A DNA stretch of 64,000 nt from Bacillota bacterium (lineage in GTDB: Bacteria > Bacillota > Clostridia > Oscillospirales > Ruminococcaceae). The notes below the pieces were generated by a model, which saw only the letters and a program-made list of their open reading frames with translations, was not told the DNA's origin and searched no databases. The stretch is taken from positions 1-64,000 of the forward strand of contig JAEWLW010000009.1 in NCBI GenBank assembly GCA_023457355.1, written 5' to 3'. This document shows positions 1-7,767 of the stretch, piece after piece (within the stretch, counting starts at the first letter, position 1; each line of letters starts with the position of its first letter). Made by a program: the position numbers and the translations under genes.

Positions 1-744
1 GCTTAATGACACGTTTAGCTTCTAAACTCTTGGCTTTTGCTGTTGCCTTCCTTATCAATTCCTGTATCCACAAACCAAATCCCGTCTGCATTAAATCTCT
101 CATCTTTTAATAGCACCACGGGTTAATTTAGCGTTATGATGGCTGTATTGTTCCCGGGCACGGGCGCGAATGGGTGGAAGGTTCCTTCAGGCAGTTCTGC
201 CAATCACACATGTCCGGTCACTTGCAGTTATGGCAGCGTTCCTCCACCGAACATGAAAATATCGCAGCGCAGCGTGTCTATACAATAGCGAATCTCGTCT
301 GCGGCATTTCTGTAAAACACGTCAGCCATAACCCTACGTTATCGCACCGCGGCAGGAGGTTTTTGTGTACTATATCCAATTGTGCGGCTATCTTGTATTC
401 CAGTTGCCCGCAGTGAAAAGATGCTAAACCGCGGGCAAGGGCTTTTGCCTTCATGTCCTGCGCTTATATTGACATTAAGGAAATAAATGGTATTATGATA
501 TTATATATTTTGCAAGATTTTAAATTGATGCCGTGTTAAAGGCGTAAAGTGGGCGCTTATAATGGTTTAATCCGTTGTAATTTCAAATTTGTCATGTGTT
601 TGTGGAAAGCTTTCACTAAACCACTGGTGTTGATGATGCAAATTTTAAAATAGGCACTTGAACCCTGCCCGACAACCAATTATAGCTTAGCCCGTCCACG
701 CGTTGAAAAGGGGCGCTGATTTCCGGCAGAGGGAGATGGTATTA
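1..744. other. Left-edge region without a supported gene
   Basis: No complete gene is visible before the LysR start at 745. Two short open stretches on the minus strand (103 down to the window edge, and 329 to 228) read somewhat like coding sequence but have no Shine-Dalgarno site, and the second stops after 33 codons. They may be decayed remnants, or the first may be the 5' end of a gene to the left. The remainder, 330-744, is AT-rich and shows nothing I recognise. Confidence 0.4.
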
Positions 745-1632
745 ATGACGCCCAAGCAGATTGAATATTTTCAGATGGTATTGGCCAAAGGGAATATTTC
801 CGCTGCTGCAGATGCGCTTTTTATTTCGCGCTCCGTAATATCCAGAGCGCTTGCCGAATTGGAGGAAGAATTTCAAACCAGTTTGTTTATCCGCTCTAAA
901 AATGGTGTGATCTTAACTGAAAGCGGGAAGATGATCGCCTGCCTTTGCAGAGAATTTTCCACCTGCTATCAGGCCACCAGGGAGCGCGTTCGACGGCTGG
1001 CTAACTGCAAAACGCATTTGACTTTACATTTGGGCGTTACGCCTTCAAACGCCTATCACGTATATTCCCTTTATTTTGAAAATTTTCGAAAGTGTTTTCC
1101 TGAAATTAGCCTCAATGTCAGTGAGTACGGCGCGGATGAAGCGTGGAAGCTTTTGTTGGATGGGACGGTGGATGCTTTTATAACACCGGCCAATACAGTG
1201 GACCACAGCATGTTTGGCACTATAAACCTGTATCGGGCACAAATAATGCTGGGAGTACCCTTCGGCAGCGCCATTGCCGGAAAAAGTTCGCTTGGCATTT
1301 CGGATATTCTGGATTTGCCGCTGGGCTATTTGAACCCACCCATACCGGTGGAAGAAATTATGAATTCATGTTTTCAAACATTTGATAAAACCCCCAGAGT
1401 CGTTCTGCGCACTTCCGACCAGAGGCTGCTTCAGGCGTTGAACACGCGCGGCATTATTTATACCGTTCTGCCTGACGACATACTGGCGACCTGGCCGGGC
1501 GTGGCCGGAATTTCATTGGATTTTTTCCCGGCCAGCACACATCGTCTCGTATGGAATAAGGCGTTGGTTCATGATGCGCTTTTCAACTCGTTCCTGGACT
1601 TTATGGAGGCAAAGGCCAAAGGGCATACATAA
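745..1632 (+). CDS. LysR-family transcriptional regulator
   Basis: A 295-residue LysR-type regulator. The N-terminal winged helix-turn-helix is clear (residues 1-60, with ISAAADALFISRSVISRAL as recognition region), followed by a periplasmic-binding-protein-like effector domain of normal length. The ATG at 745 is chosen because GGGAG lies 9 bases upstream; the open frame extends to 703 without a better site. It stands alone; the next gene is a GntR regulator 222 bp downstream in the same direction. No target operon is adjacent, so effector and regulon are unknown. The family assignment is firm and the function beyond DNA binding is not inferable. Confidence 0.85.
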   Translation: MTPKQIEYFQMVLAKGNISAAADALFISRSVISRALAELEEEFQTSLFIRSKNGVILTESGKMIACLCREFSTCYQATRERVRRLANCKTHLTLHLGVTPSNAYHVYSLYFENFRKCFPEISLNVSEYGADEAWKLLLDGTVDAFITPANTVDHSMFGTINLYRAQIMLGVPFGSAIAGKSSLGISDILDLPLGYLNPPIPVEEIMNSCFQTFDKTPRVVLRTSDQRLLQALNTRGIIYTVLPDDILATWPGVAGISLDFFPASTHRLVWNKALVHDALFNSFLDFMEAKAKGHT

Positions 1633-1854
1633 GGGTTAAAATCGCACGTGTCCAAGGTGTGAAACGGCGTCACTCAAAAAATTATTGTACAGTCGATTCA
1701 AGTCGCGGCCTTCATCATGATGCCGCCCGTTCAACAGGAGCGGCGCTTGGTCAGGCTTGAATTTCGTACTGTTTTTAATGGCGGGACCGCTTTATTATTT
1801 GCATGTAATCGCTGCCGGACTTTGCAGATAACGTTTTGCTGAAAGGAAAAAGCC

Positions 1855-2511
1855 ATGCCTTCAATAAAGAAAAGCTCCCTGGTGGACCAGGTTTATAAAA
1901 CGCTGCGCACCCAGATCATCACCCTACAGCTTCCGCTGGGCGGCAGGCTCAATGTCAACGAGCTGCAACGCACGCTGGGGGTAAGCTGTACCCCGATCCG
2001 GGAAGCGATCAACCGCCTTCAGCTGGAGGGCCTGATTATAAACGAGGCAAATATCGGGGCCAGTGTGTTGTCGCTGGATGCACACGATGTTGAAGAAATT
2101 CAGCAGCTGGCCATGACGCTACACTGCGCCGCCATCCGTCTGTCCATGGCGCGCGGCGAATACGGCGCTCTTATCAGCGATGTGCAAAAGCATTTCAGGG
2201 ACTATCTGCGGGCCAAAAGTGTACAAAGTGAGGTTATGGCAGTCAATCAGCTGATAGGGGTGTTTTATCACCGCTGCGGCAATCGCCGCCTGGATGAAAG
2301 CATGATTCCCCTACAGGGGCAACAATTGTTGCTCCGCTATATCTTTGCCACCTGCCGGAAGGAGCCCAAAGGCGAGTCTGACTTTTTTCCGTTGGTGAAA
2401 GCGCTCCGCCGTGCGGATGCCGAGGACGTCTGCCAGGCCCTGCATGAATACACCACCGCCCGCACACCGGTTATCCTCGAATACGTCCGGGAAAAGGGCG
2501 GCAAACGCTGA
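1855..2511 (+). CDS. GntR-family transcriptional regulator (FCD-like)
   Basis: A 218-residue GntR-type regulator. Residues 5-70 form the winged helix DNA-binding domain (LVDQVYKTLRTQII, then the CTPIREAINRLQLEGLI recognition segment). The rest is helical and matches the FadR/FCD effector domain in length, although the usual FCD metal-binding pattern is weak. AAAGGA lies about 10 bases before the ATG. It is monocistronic between two LysR genes and converges on the second. The stop codon sits inside a small GC-rich hairpin followed by TTTTT, which may terminate transcription. The ligand is unknown. Confidence 0.82.
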   Translation: MPSIKKSSLVDQVYKTLRTQIITLQLPLGGRLNVNELQRTLGVSCTPIREAINRLQLEGLIINEANIGASVLSLDAHDVEEIQQLAMTLHCAAIRLSMARGEYGALISDVQKHFRDYLRAKSVQSEVMAVNQLIGVFYHRCGNRRLDESMIPLQGQQLLLRYIFATCRKEPKGESDFFPLVKALRRADAEDVCQALHEYTTARTPVILEYVREKGGKR

Positions 2512-2593
2512 CCGCCGTTTTTGAGGACCTTTTATCTTTTTTGAGATATTCAGGTTCAGGTCTCATCAGAGATTTTGACAGGGGGATGGACTA

Positions 2594-3466
2594 TCACCCT
2601 TTTTTCCTGTATGGGAGATATTCGAGAAAACGTTTGGCCGCAAGTGCAAGCGCATTTTTGCTGCGCATGGCGAGACCGATGTTCCGGTACGCCGGGATCT
2701 CCAGCTCTTTTGCGATGATGCGGTAAGGAATCCGCTGCAAAATCAGTTCCGGCAGGATGCTGATGCCGAGACCGCTTTCCACCATGGACATGATGGCATA
2801 ATCGTCCCACGTGGTAAAATGCACCTGAGGATGCAGATGATTCCGCTCAAATATCGCTGAGATTTCGGCCTTGGCGCCCTTTTCCAGCAGCATGAACGGA
2901 TAGGCCTCCAAAGCTGCCATCGGGAATTTATCACAGTCGGCAAGCGGATGATCTTCCGGCAGGACGACAAGCAGCCTGTCCCGCTCTTCAACGGAAATCG
3001 TTTCAAAATCCGGACTGGTCGGGAGGCTCAGAAAGCCATAATCCACACGCCCGCTGCGAATCCATGCTTCAATTTCGGTGTAGTCCCCCAGCAGCATTTC
3101 AAAGTCGATCCTGGGGTAATCCTGCCGGAATCTTTTAATCATACCCGGCAGCCAGTGTGTTGCCACGCTTGAAAAGGTACCGATTCGAATCAGGCCGGTC
3201 TGGCAGCCATGCAGGTCGTCAATCTGTACCATCAAAAGGTTGTGCGCGTTGCAGATATGTTCGAGCTGCGCAAGTAATTTCAGGCCGTCCGAGGTCGGCG
3301 TCACCCCGGACTTTCCCCGTTCCAACAGCGCAAGCCCCCATTCCGCTTCAAGGTCACTGATCATTCGGCTGATGCCGGACTGTGTATAATTGAGCACCTG
3401 TGCGGCTTTTGTAAAGCTCCCATATTCAACTGCCTTTACAAAGGCGAAGTACTTTTGTATATTCAT
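2594..3466 (-). CDS. LysR-family transcriptional regulator
   Basis: A 290-residue LysR-type activator or repressor. The N-terminal helix-turn-helix (FVKAVEYGSFTKAAQVLNYT) is of the type that begins MNIQKYF, so I place the start at 3466. The open frame runs up to 3535, but that extension would overlap the start of the permease gene. The effector domain (residues 90-290) is complete. It is divergent from the DMT permease at 3577, with about 110 bp between the two starts. This is the classical arrangement of a LysR regulator controlling the divergent transporter gene, which is inference here. Confidence 0.85.
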   Translation of the reverse strand: MNIQKYFAFVKAVEYGSFTKAAQVLNYTQSGISRMISDLEAEWGLALLERGKSGVTPTSDGLKLLAQLEHICNAHNLLMVQIDDLHGCQTGLIRIGTFSSVATHWLPGMIKRFRQDYPRIDFEMLLGDYTEIEAWIRSGRVDYGFLSLPTSPDFETISVEERDRLLVVLPEDHPLADCDKFPMAALEAYPFMLLEKGAKAEISAIFERNHLHPQVHFTTWDDYAIMSMVESGLGISILPELILQRIPYRIIAKELEIPAYRNIGLAMRSKNALALAAKRFLEYLPYRKKG

Positions 3467-3576
3467 GTTTCTTATCCATCCATTTTTGTCATGATAACCA
3501 TAATAAATATTCGTTATTGTTATGATTGATATCATGGTATACTATGGTTGCTAAAAAAGCAACAGGGGATGGTGTC

Positions 3577-4464
3577 GTGACTAAAAAGAAGGCGTACATA
3601 AAGTACTTTGCAGCGTTATTGATGTTCGGTACAAACGGCATTATAGCAAGCTGTGTTGATTTAAGCAGCTATGAGATTGTATTTACCCGAACACTGATTG
3701 CGGGCCTGCTTTTAGCGGCTATTTTTGTGTTTTCAAAGCGGAGTGTGCATCTTTTCTGCAATCGAAAGCAGGCATTCTGTCTGCTGATTTCCGGCATGGC
3801 GATGGGGGCCAGCTGGATGTTTTTGTATGAGACATACCGGCAGATGGGCGTCAGCATTGCTTCGCTGGCTTATTATTGTGGCCCTGTTATCGTGATGATT
3901 TTATCGCCCGTCCTCTTCCATGAGAGGCTCACCTGGGCAAAGGCGGCAGGCTTTTTGATGGTCATAATCGGCATGTTTTGGGTGAACATTCAGGCACTGG
4001 ATGAGGGAAGGACAGCCTGGGGCTTAACCTGCGGCATTTTTTCCGCTTTTATGTATGCGGTTATGGTAATTTTAAATAAAAAGGCAGATGGCATTACCGG
4101 CCTTGAAAATGCCATGTGGCAGCTGTTGGCAGCGTGCGCGACTGTAACCGTTTTTATAGGTTGCAAGCAAGGGCTCGCCATACAAATTCCCGCTGCAAGC
4201 TGGGGGCCCATCCTTATTCTCGGCATTTTTAATACGGGTATTGGCTGTTATTTTTATTTTTCTTCCATCGGTTTTTTGCCGGTTCAGACCGTGGCCGTTT
4301 GCGGGTACCTGGAACCGTTATCAGCCGTATTTTTTGCGGCGTTGCTTCTGCATGAGCGCATGTCACTTTTCCAGGTGCTGGGGGCGGCGCTGATTCTTGG
4401 CGGTGCAGCATTTGGAGAGCTGTTTGATGCTTCCCCCCGCGTAAGCAGCAAAACTGACCGCTGA
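3577..4464 (+). CDS. DMT-superfamily (EamA) membrane transporter
   Basis: A polytopic membrane protein of about 295 residues with ten predicted hydrophobic segments arranged as two EamA repeats, typical of drug/metabolite transporters that export amino acids or other small metabolites. The start is uncertain: a GTG at 3577 has AGGGGAT upstream, an ATG lies at 3544, and the open frame reaches a TTG at 3526. I prefer the GTG, whose product begins with a short basic stretch (TKKKAYIKYF) before the first membrane segment. It is divergent from the LysR gene at 3466, which probably regulates it. A terminator hairpin follows. The substrate cannot be predicted. Confidence 0.83.
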   Translation: MTKKKAYIKYFAALLMFGTNGIIASCVDLSSYEIVFTRTLIAGLLLAAIFVFSKRSVHLFCNRKQAFCLLISGMAMGASWMFLYETYRQMGVSIASLAYYCGPVIVMILSPVLFHERLTWAKAAGFLMVIIGMFWVNIQALDEGRTAWGLTCGIFSAFMYAVMVILNKKADGITGLENAMWQLLAACATVTVFIGCKQGLAIQIPAASWGPILILGIFNTGIGCYFYFSSIGFLPVQTVAVCGYLEPLSAVFFAALLLHERMSLFQVLGAALILGGAAFGELFDASPRVSSKTDR

Positions 4465-4514
4465 TGAAAATAATCTGGCAATTGATCGTAAGTGCTTGAC
4501 TTAAAAAAACTGAA

Positions 4515-4544
4515 AGCCTGCCGCTTTTATGACGGCAGGTTTTC
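4515..4544. terminator. Bidirectional Rho-independent terminator
   Basis: Stem CCTGCCG / CGGCAGG (4517-4523 and 4533-4539) followed by TTTT and preceded by AAA. It lies between the convergent DMT permease and spore protein operon and can serve both. Confidence 0.75.
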
Positions 4545-4591
4545 ACGGTTGTCGCCTGATGCTGTAAGGCGCGAACTTTAAAATATTGGCT

Positions 4592-4834
4592 TCATCTGTC
4601 GCCGTAAGGGATTCCTCTGTTTTTTGCAGCGTTTACTTCGTCTTTAAACTCATGACTCATGCTGTTGATCGCTTCCATCCGGCGCTCATTTTTGTCCCTT
4701 AAAACCTGCTTCATTTTCTGGTCGGGTGTGCGCGCAATCATTTCGTTGGCGCGGTGGATATTATCAATCGTCATATTAATGTTGCGTTGGATTCTGTCTG
4801 CATTGTCCGCGCGGTTATCGGGATTGGGTTTCAT
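4592..4834 (-). CDS. tlp: Small acid-soluble spore protein, Tlp family
   Basis: An 80-residue hydrophilic, highly charged protein matching the Tlp (thioredoxin-like protein) family of minor spore proteins. It has an early asparagine/aspartate-rich segment (PDNRADNADRIQRNI), a TIDNIHRANEMIA helix, and the diagnostic KNERRMEAINSM segment near residue 55. Known members are made in the developing forespore under sigma G. The start at 4834 is fixed by GAGGAGG upstream; the frame extends five codons further without support. It is the last of three consecutive related genes (5553 to 4592), and sits 31 bp downstream of the second. No cysteine is present despite the family name. Confidence 0.85.
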   Translation of the reverse strand: MKPNPDNRADNADRIQRNINMTIDNIHRANEMIARTPDQKMKQVLRDKNERRMEAINSMSHEFKDEVNAAKNRGIPYGDR

Positions 4835-4865
4835 AAAATTCCTCCTCAACGTGGTTTCACATCAT

Positions 4866-5108
4866 TTAGTCCTTGAGCGACTTTATGACATCTTGCATGT
4901 CCTTTTCGATGCTTGCAATGCCGTGCTGGCGCCGTATATTTTTCCGGGTGAGTTTTTCCTGCTGTGCATTTGAGGGCGTTTCTCCTATGATCTCTTCAGA
5001 GACTTCCATATTATACCTGGTGGTATCCAGCTTATCCTGAAGTCTCTTGATTTGCTCCCGTCCCTGTTCTGCTTGCATTTTTGCTATTTCGCTCGGGTTT
5101 TTATCCAT
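4866..5108 (-). CDS. Tlp-like small spore protein (divergent paralogue)
   Basis: An 80-residue charged helical protein. It shares with its neighbours the Tlp layout: a NMEVSEEIIGETP helix-turn followed by a basic segment (LTRKNIRRQHGIASIEKDM) where Tlp has KNERR. The start at 5108 has GGAGGTG upstream and overlaps the end of the preceding gene by 8 bases, so the two are translationally coupled. I infer a spore protein because of the similarity and the position between two clearer Tlp-type genes behind a sigma-G-like promoter. It is more divergent than the downstream copy and a family search might not hit it directly. Confidence 0.7.
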   Translation of the reverse strand: MDKNPSEIAKMQAEQGREQIKRLQDKLDTTRYNMEVSEEIIGETPSNAQQEKLTRKNIRRQHGIASIEKDMQDVIKSLKD

Positions 5109-5553
5109 TTCTGCCACCTCCAATCACATCGGGGCTGTTGGCGTCCAGCGCCTCTCGCGCCTGTTCTTCCTTCATCTGGCGAATCATCTTCGGAATTGCC
5201 TCGGCACGGCGCTCGTTTGAGGCTTTTAAATCCGGCGCCCTTTTACTGTTTGGCTCCAAAGAAATTATTTCCTCGGCGATTTCCATATTGTGCAGCGTGG
5301 ATTCAATGGTGCCCTGAATGCGCTCGGCTTTGGTTTGATGGTTGGCATTGCGCTCCACAACCTGAAGGCCGGAAACGCAGTCGTCATATTTTCCGACGGA
5401 AATATCGCGGATCACTTTTTCTAAGGTGCGTTCGTAATACGCCTCGGGCGACAGGGCAGAACAGGACAGATCGGTGATATAGCCGCGAGTCTCAAGCTGC
5501 GCCAAACGCGCGTACTCGCTCTTAACCTGCTGTATTAATATATCTCTGTTCAT
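5101..5553 (-). CDS. Tlp-like spore protein with N-terminal extension
   Basis: A 150-residue protein. The C-terminal half (about residues 80-140) is Tlp-like, with TIESTLHNMEIAEEII and then KASNERRAEAIPKMI. The first 75 residues form a separate segment (QVKSEYARLAQLETRGYITD, then YYERTLEKVIRDI) that I do not recognise. It ends in a glycine-rich tail. AAGGAGGT precedes the ATG. It is the first gene of a three-gene operon and lies just behind a CATACTA element typical of forespore sigma factors. A doubled architecture like this is unusual for Tlp, which is normally about 75-85 residues. Confidence 0.75.
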   Translation of the reverse strand: MNRDILIQQVKSEYARLAQLETRGYITDLSCSALSPEAYYERTLEKVIRDISVGKYDDCVSGLQVVERNANHQTKAERIQGTIESTLHNMEIAEEIISLEPNSKRAPDLKASNERRAEAIPKMIRQMKEEQAREALDANSPDVIGGGRNG

Positions 5554-5587
5554 TAAAGCGAAACCTCCTTTACCGTTTAATCACTTT

Positions 5588-5617
5588 TAGTATGTGACCA
5601 ATTAACGGAGATTATTT
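5588..5617 (-). promoter_or_regulatory. Sigma-G-like forespore promoter
   Basis: On the minus strand the -10 element CATACTA (5588-5594) matches the forespore consensus CATWMTA exactly. A -35-like AAATA lies 18 bases upstream (5613-5617) and fits GMATA in four of five positions. It is 35 bp before the first Tlp-like gene, whose family is sigma-G dependent in Bacillus. Confidence 0.6.
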
Positions 5618-5671
5618 TTAGAATTCAAATGTTCATTGAATAATTATGGCCGGTCTTATTGACCATCCTTC

Positions 5672-5700
5672 TTGACAATTGTGGAACGCACGGGTATAAT
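5672..5700 (+). promoter_or_regulatory. Sigma-A promoter of the riboflavin operon
   Basis: Perfect consensus TTGACA (5672-5677) and TATAAT (5695-5700) separated by 17 bases. Transcription should start near 5707, about 70 bases before the FMN aptamer. Confidence 0.85.
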
Positions 5701-5776
5701 GGCCACAAAGCGAATACGACGTCGGCTTATGCCGTGCGGGTAAGCGCTTTTGGTTGAGTTCACATAATTGAATAAT

Positions 5777-5884
5777 ATCTTCAGGGCAGGGTGAAATTCC
5801 CTACCGGTGGTAAAGCCCACGAGCCGCAAGGCATGATTCGGTGAAATTCCGAAGCCGACAGTACAGTCTGGATGAAAGAAGATA
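5777..5884 (+). ncRNA. FMN riboswitch (RFN element)
   Basis: The conserved landmarks of the RFN aptamer occur in order: ATCTTCAGGGCAGGGTG, AATTCCCTACCGG, GGTAAAGCCCACGAGC, GGTGAAATTCCGAAGCC, GACAGTACAGTCTGGATG. It sits in the 5' leader of ribD. FMN binding in this family reduces expression of riboflavin genes. The leader continues with two strong hairpins (5919-5950 and 5986-6018), so control by transcription termination is likely. Confidence 0.95.
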
Positions 5885-5918
5885 AGTGCACGCAGTGTTT
5901 CTGTGTATATGTAGCTTT

Positions 5919-5950
5919 GCTCTGGAATAATTTTTATTCCAGAGCTTTTG
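5919..5950 (+). terminator. Leader hairpin, 12-bp stem with TTTT
   Basis: Perfect 12-bp stem (5919-5930 with 5934-5945) and a three-base loop followed by TTTTG, directly downstream of the FMN aptamer. It may be the riboswitch-controlled terminator or a structure that competes with it. Confidence 0.65.
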
Positions 5951-5985
5951 ATTTACATACATGCAGACGATATTGCTTATGCCTG

Positions 5986-6018
5986 AATACCCTGAACGAT
6001 GTTGTTCGGGGTATTTTT
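5986..6018 (+). terminator. Second leader terminator before ribD
   Basis: Stem AATACCCTGAAC / GTTCGGGGTATT (one G-U pair) with a six-base loop and a TTTTT run, ending only about 6 bases before the ribD Shine-Dalgarno GGAGGTG. It is the best candidate for the FMN-controlled intrinsic terminator. Confidence 0.75.
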
Positions 6019-6034
6019 ATTTCGGAGGTGTTTT

Positions 6035-7135
6035 ATGACGGACGCGGAATATATGCGCCTTGCAATCGGGCTCGCCAAAAAGGGGTGCGGGTGGGTAAAC
6101 CCGAACCCCATGGTGGGCGCGCTCATTGTCAAGGAAAGCCGGATTATCAGCCGCGGGTACCACGCAAAATATGGCGGCCCCCACGCCGAACGAAACGCCA
6201 TCGCCGGTTGTGCGGCCTCCCCGGCGGGCGCAACCCTCTATGTGACACTGGAACCGTGCTGCCACCACGGAAAAACGCCGCCCTGCACCGAAGCCATCCT
6301 GGAAAGCGGCATCCGTCGGGTCGTTATCGGTTCTTTTGACCCAAATCCGCAGGTGGCCGGAAAAGGCCTCGCGGTTTTGCGCGCGCACGGGGTTCAAGTC
6401 ACCGAAGGGGTGTTAAAACAGGAATGCGACGCGCTGAACAAAAGCTTTTTTCATTACATCCAAAGCACAACGCCTTATGTCGTGATGAAATACGCCATGA
6501 CGCTCGACGGAAAAATTGCCACCCCCAGCGGCGGCTCCAAATGGATCACCGGAGAGGCGGCACGCCGGCGTGCCCATGAGGACCGGCATCGCTATTCCGC
6601 AATTATGGTGGGCGTCGGCACGGTGCTCGCCGATGACCCCATGCTGACCTGCCGGATTGAAAACGGCCGCAATCCGCTGCGCGTTGTCTGCGATACCCAC
6701 CTGCGAACACCGCTGCACGCGAAGCTTGTTACGTCGACAGATGCCGCCGGAACGCTTCTGGCCACGGCGGTGCCGGACGCTGAAAGGCACCGGCCTTATC
6801 TGGAGGCGGGCTGCGCGCTCGTGGTTCTGCCCGAAAAAAACGGGCGCATCGATTTGAAACGCCTGATGGCCGTGCTGGGCCAAAGAGGGACGGACAGCGT
6901 TTTGCTGGAGGGCGGCGGCACCTTAAACTGGGCCGCGCTGCAAAGCGGAATTGTCCATAAGGTGCAGGCCTATATTGCGCCGAAGCTGTTCGGCGGCAAC
7001 GGCCAGACGCCGGTGGCGGGCGCGGGCGTCCTCTGCCCGGACGGCGCTTTCCGGCTGGGCAAACCGGCCATTACGATGATCGGCGATGACATCCTGTTGG
7101 AAAGCGAGGTGATCGGATGTTTACAGGAATTATAG
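6035..7135 (+). CDS. ribD: Bifunctional riboflavin deaminase/reductase RibD
   Basis: Catalyses the second and third steps of riboflavin synthesis: deamination of the GTP-derived diaminopyrimidine, then NADPH-dependent reduction of the ribosyl side chain. The protein has 366 residues. The N-terminal deaminase domain carries the zinc motif HAE (in GGPHAERNAI) and PCCHHGKTPPC. The C-terminal reductase begins at about residue 145 (MKYAMTLDGKIAT, SKWITGEAAR, GVGTVLADDP). The ATG at 6035 has GGAGGTG just upstream; the longer frame starting inside the terminator is rejected. It is first in ribD-ribE-ribBA-ribH and overlaps ribE by 19 bases. Confidence 0.96.
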   Translation: MTDAEYMRLAIGLAKKGCGWVNPNPMVGALIVKESRIISRGYHAKYGGPHAERNAIAGCAASPAGATLYVTLEPCCHHGKTPPCTEAILESGIRRVVIGSFDPNPQVAGKGLAVLRAHGVQVTEGVLKQECDALNKSFFHYIQSTTPYVVMKYAMTLDGKIATPSGGSKWITGEAARRRAHEDRHRYSAIMVGVGTVLADDPMLTCRIENGRNPLRVVCDTHLRTPLHAKLVTSTDAAGTLLATAVPDAERHRPYLEAGCALVVLPEKNGRIDLKRLMAVLGQRGTDSVLLEGGGTLNWAALQSGIVHKVQAYIAPKLFGGNGQTPVAGAGVLCPDGAFRLGKPAITMIGDDILLESEVIGCLQEL

Positions 7136-7755
7136 AGGAGATCGGCAAAATTAAAAAGATTCGAAAGGGCCGGGCATCCGCCTGCCTCTCAATTCAGGCG
7201 GCGGTTATTCCGGCGGACATCCGCCTCGGGGACAGCGTTGCCGTCAACGGCGTCTGCCTCACCGTCACCGCCTTTTCAAAAAGCGATTTTACGGCCGATG
7301 TGATGCACGAAACGCTCCGGCGCTCTTCGCTGGGGCAGCTGCGAGTGGGCAGTCTTGTCAATCTGGAGCGGGCGATGCCCGCAAACGGCCGGTTCGGCGG
7401 GCACATCGTAACCGGGCATATCGACGGCACCGGGATAATTTCCGCCATCCAAAAGGACGACAACGCCATTTGCTACACCGTTAAAACCGGCCCGCAGCTC
7501 CTGAGATACATCATCGAAAAAGGCTCGATTGCGCTGGACGGCGTCAGCCTGACGGTGGCGGGTGTTCTGGCGGACGGCTTTTGCGTCTGTGTCATCCCAC
7601 ATACCGCGTCGCAAACCGTTCTGCCCGGCAAGTCAATCGGCGACAGCGTCAATCTGGAAAACGACTGCATCGGAAAATATGTGGAACGGCTTTTAAACAC
7701 GCCACCGCCCAAGGCGGCGATTACCGCCGAATTTCTTGCGGGATACGGCTTTTAA
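7117..7755 (+). CDS. ribE: Riboflavin synthase alpha chain
   Basis: Dismutates two molecules of 6,7-dimethyl-8-ribityllumazine to riboflavin and the pyrimidinedione. The 212-residue protein has the standard start MFTGIIEEIG and two lumazine-binding repeats (about 1-97 and 98-195). The inter-repeat motif GGHIVTGHIDGTG is intact, as is the second-repeat SIALDGVSLTV. Length is normal. The start lies within the 3' end of ribD in another frame, so translation is coupled. It is controlled by the upstream FMN riboswitch as part of the operon. Confidence 0.96.
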   Translation: MFTGIIEEIGKIKKIRKGRASACLSIQAAVIPADIRLGDSVAVNGVCLTVTAFSKSDFTADVMHETLRRSSLGQLRVGSLVNLERAMPANGRFGGHIVTGHIDGTGIISAIQKDDNAICYTVKTGPQLLRYIIEKGSIALDGVSLTVAGVLADGFCVCVIPHTASQTVLPGKSIGDSVNLENDCIGKYVERLLNTPPPKAAITAEFLAGYGF

Positions 7756-7767
7756 GGAGGAAGTAAA

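Noticed and set aside
174..416. 80-codon plus-strand frame near the left edge
   Set aside because: No ribosome site, no recognisable family, and a more protein-like short frame lies on the opposite strand (329-228), which itself is too short to call.
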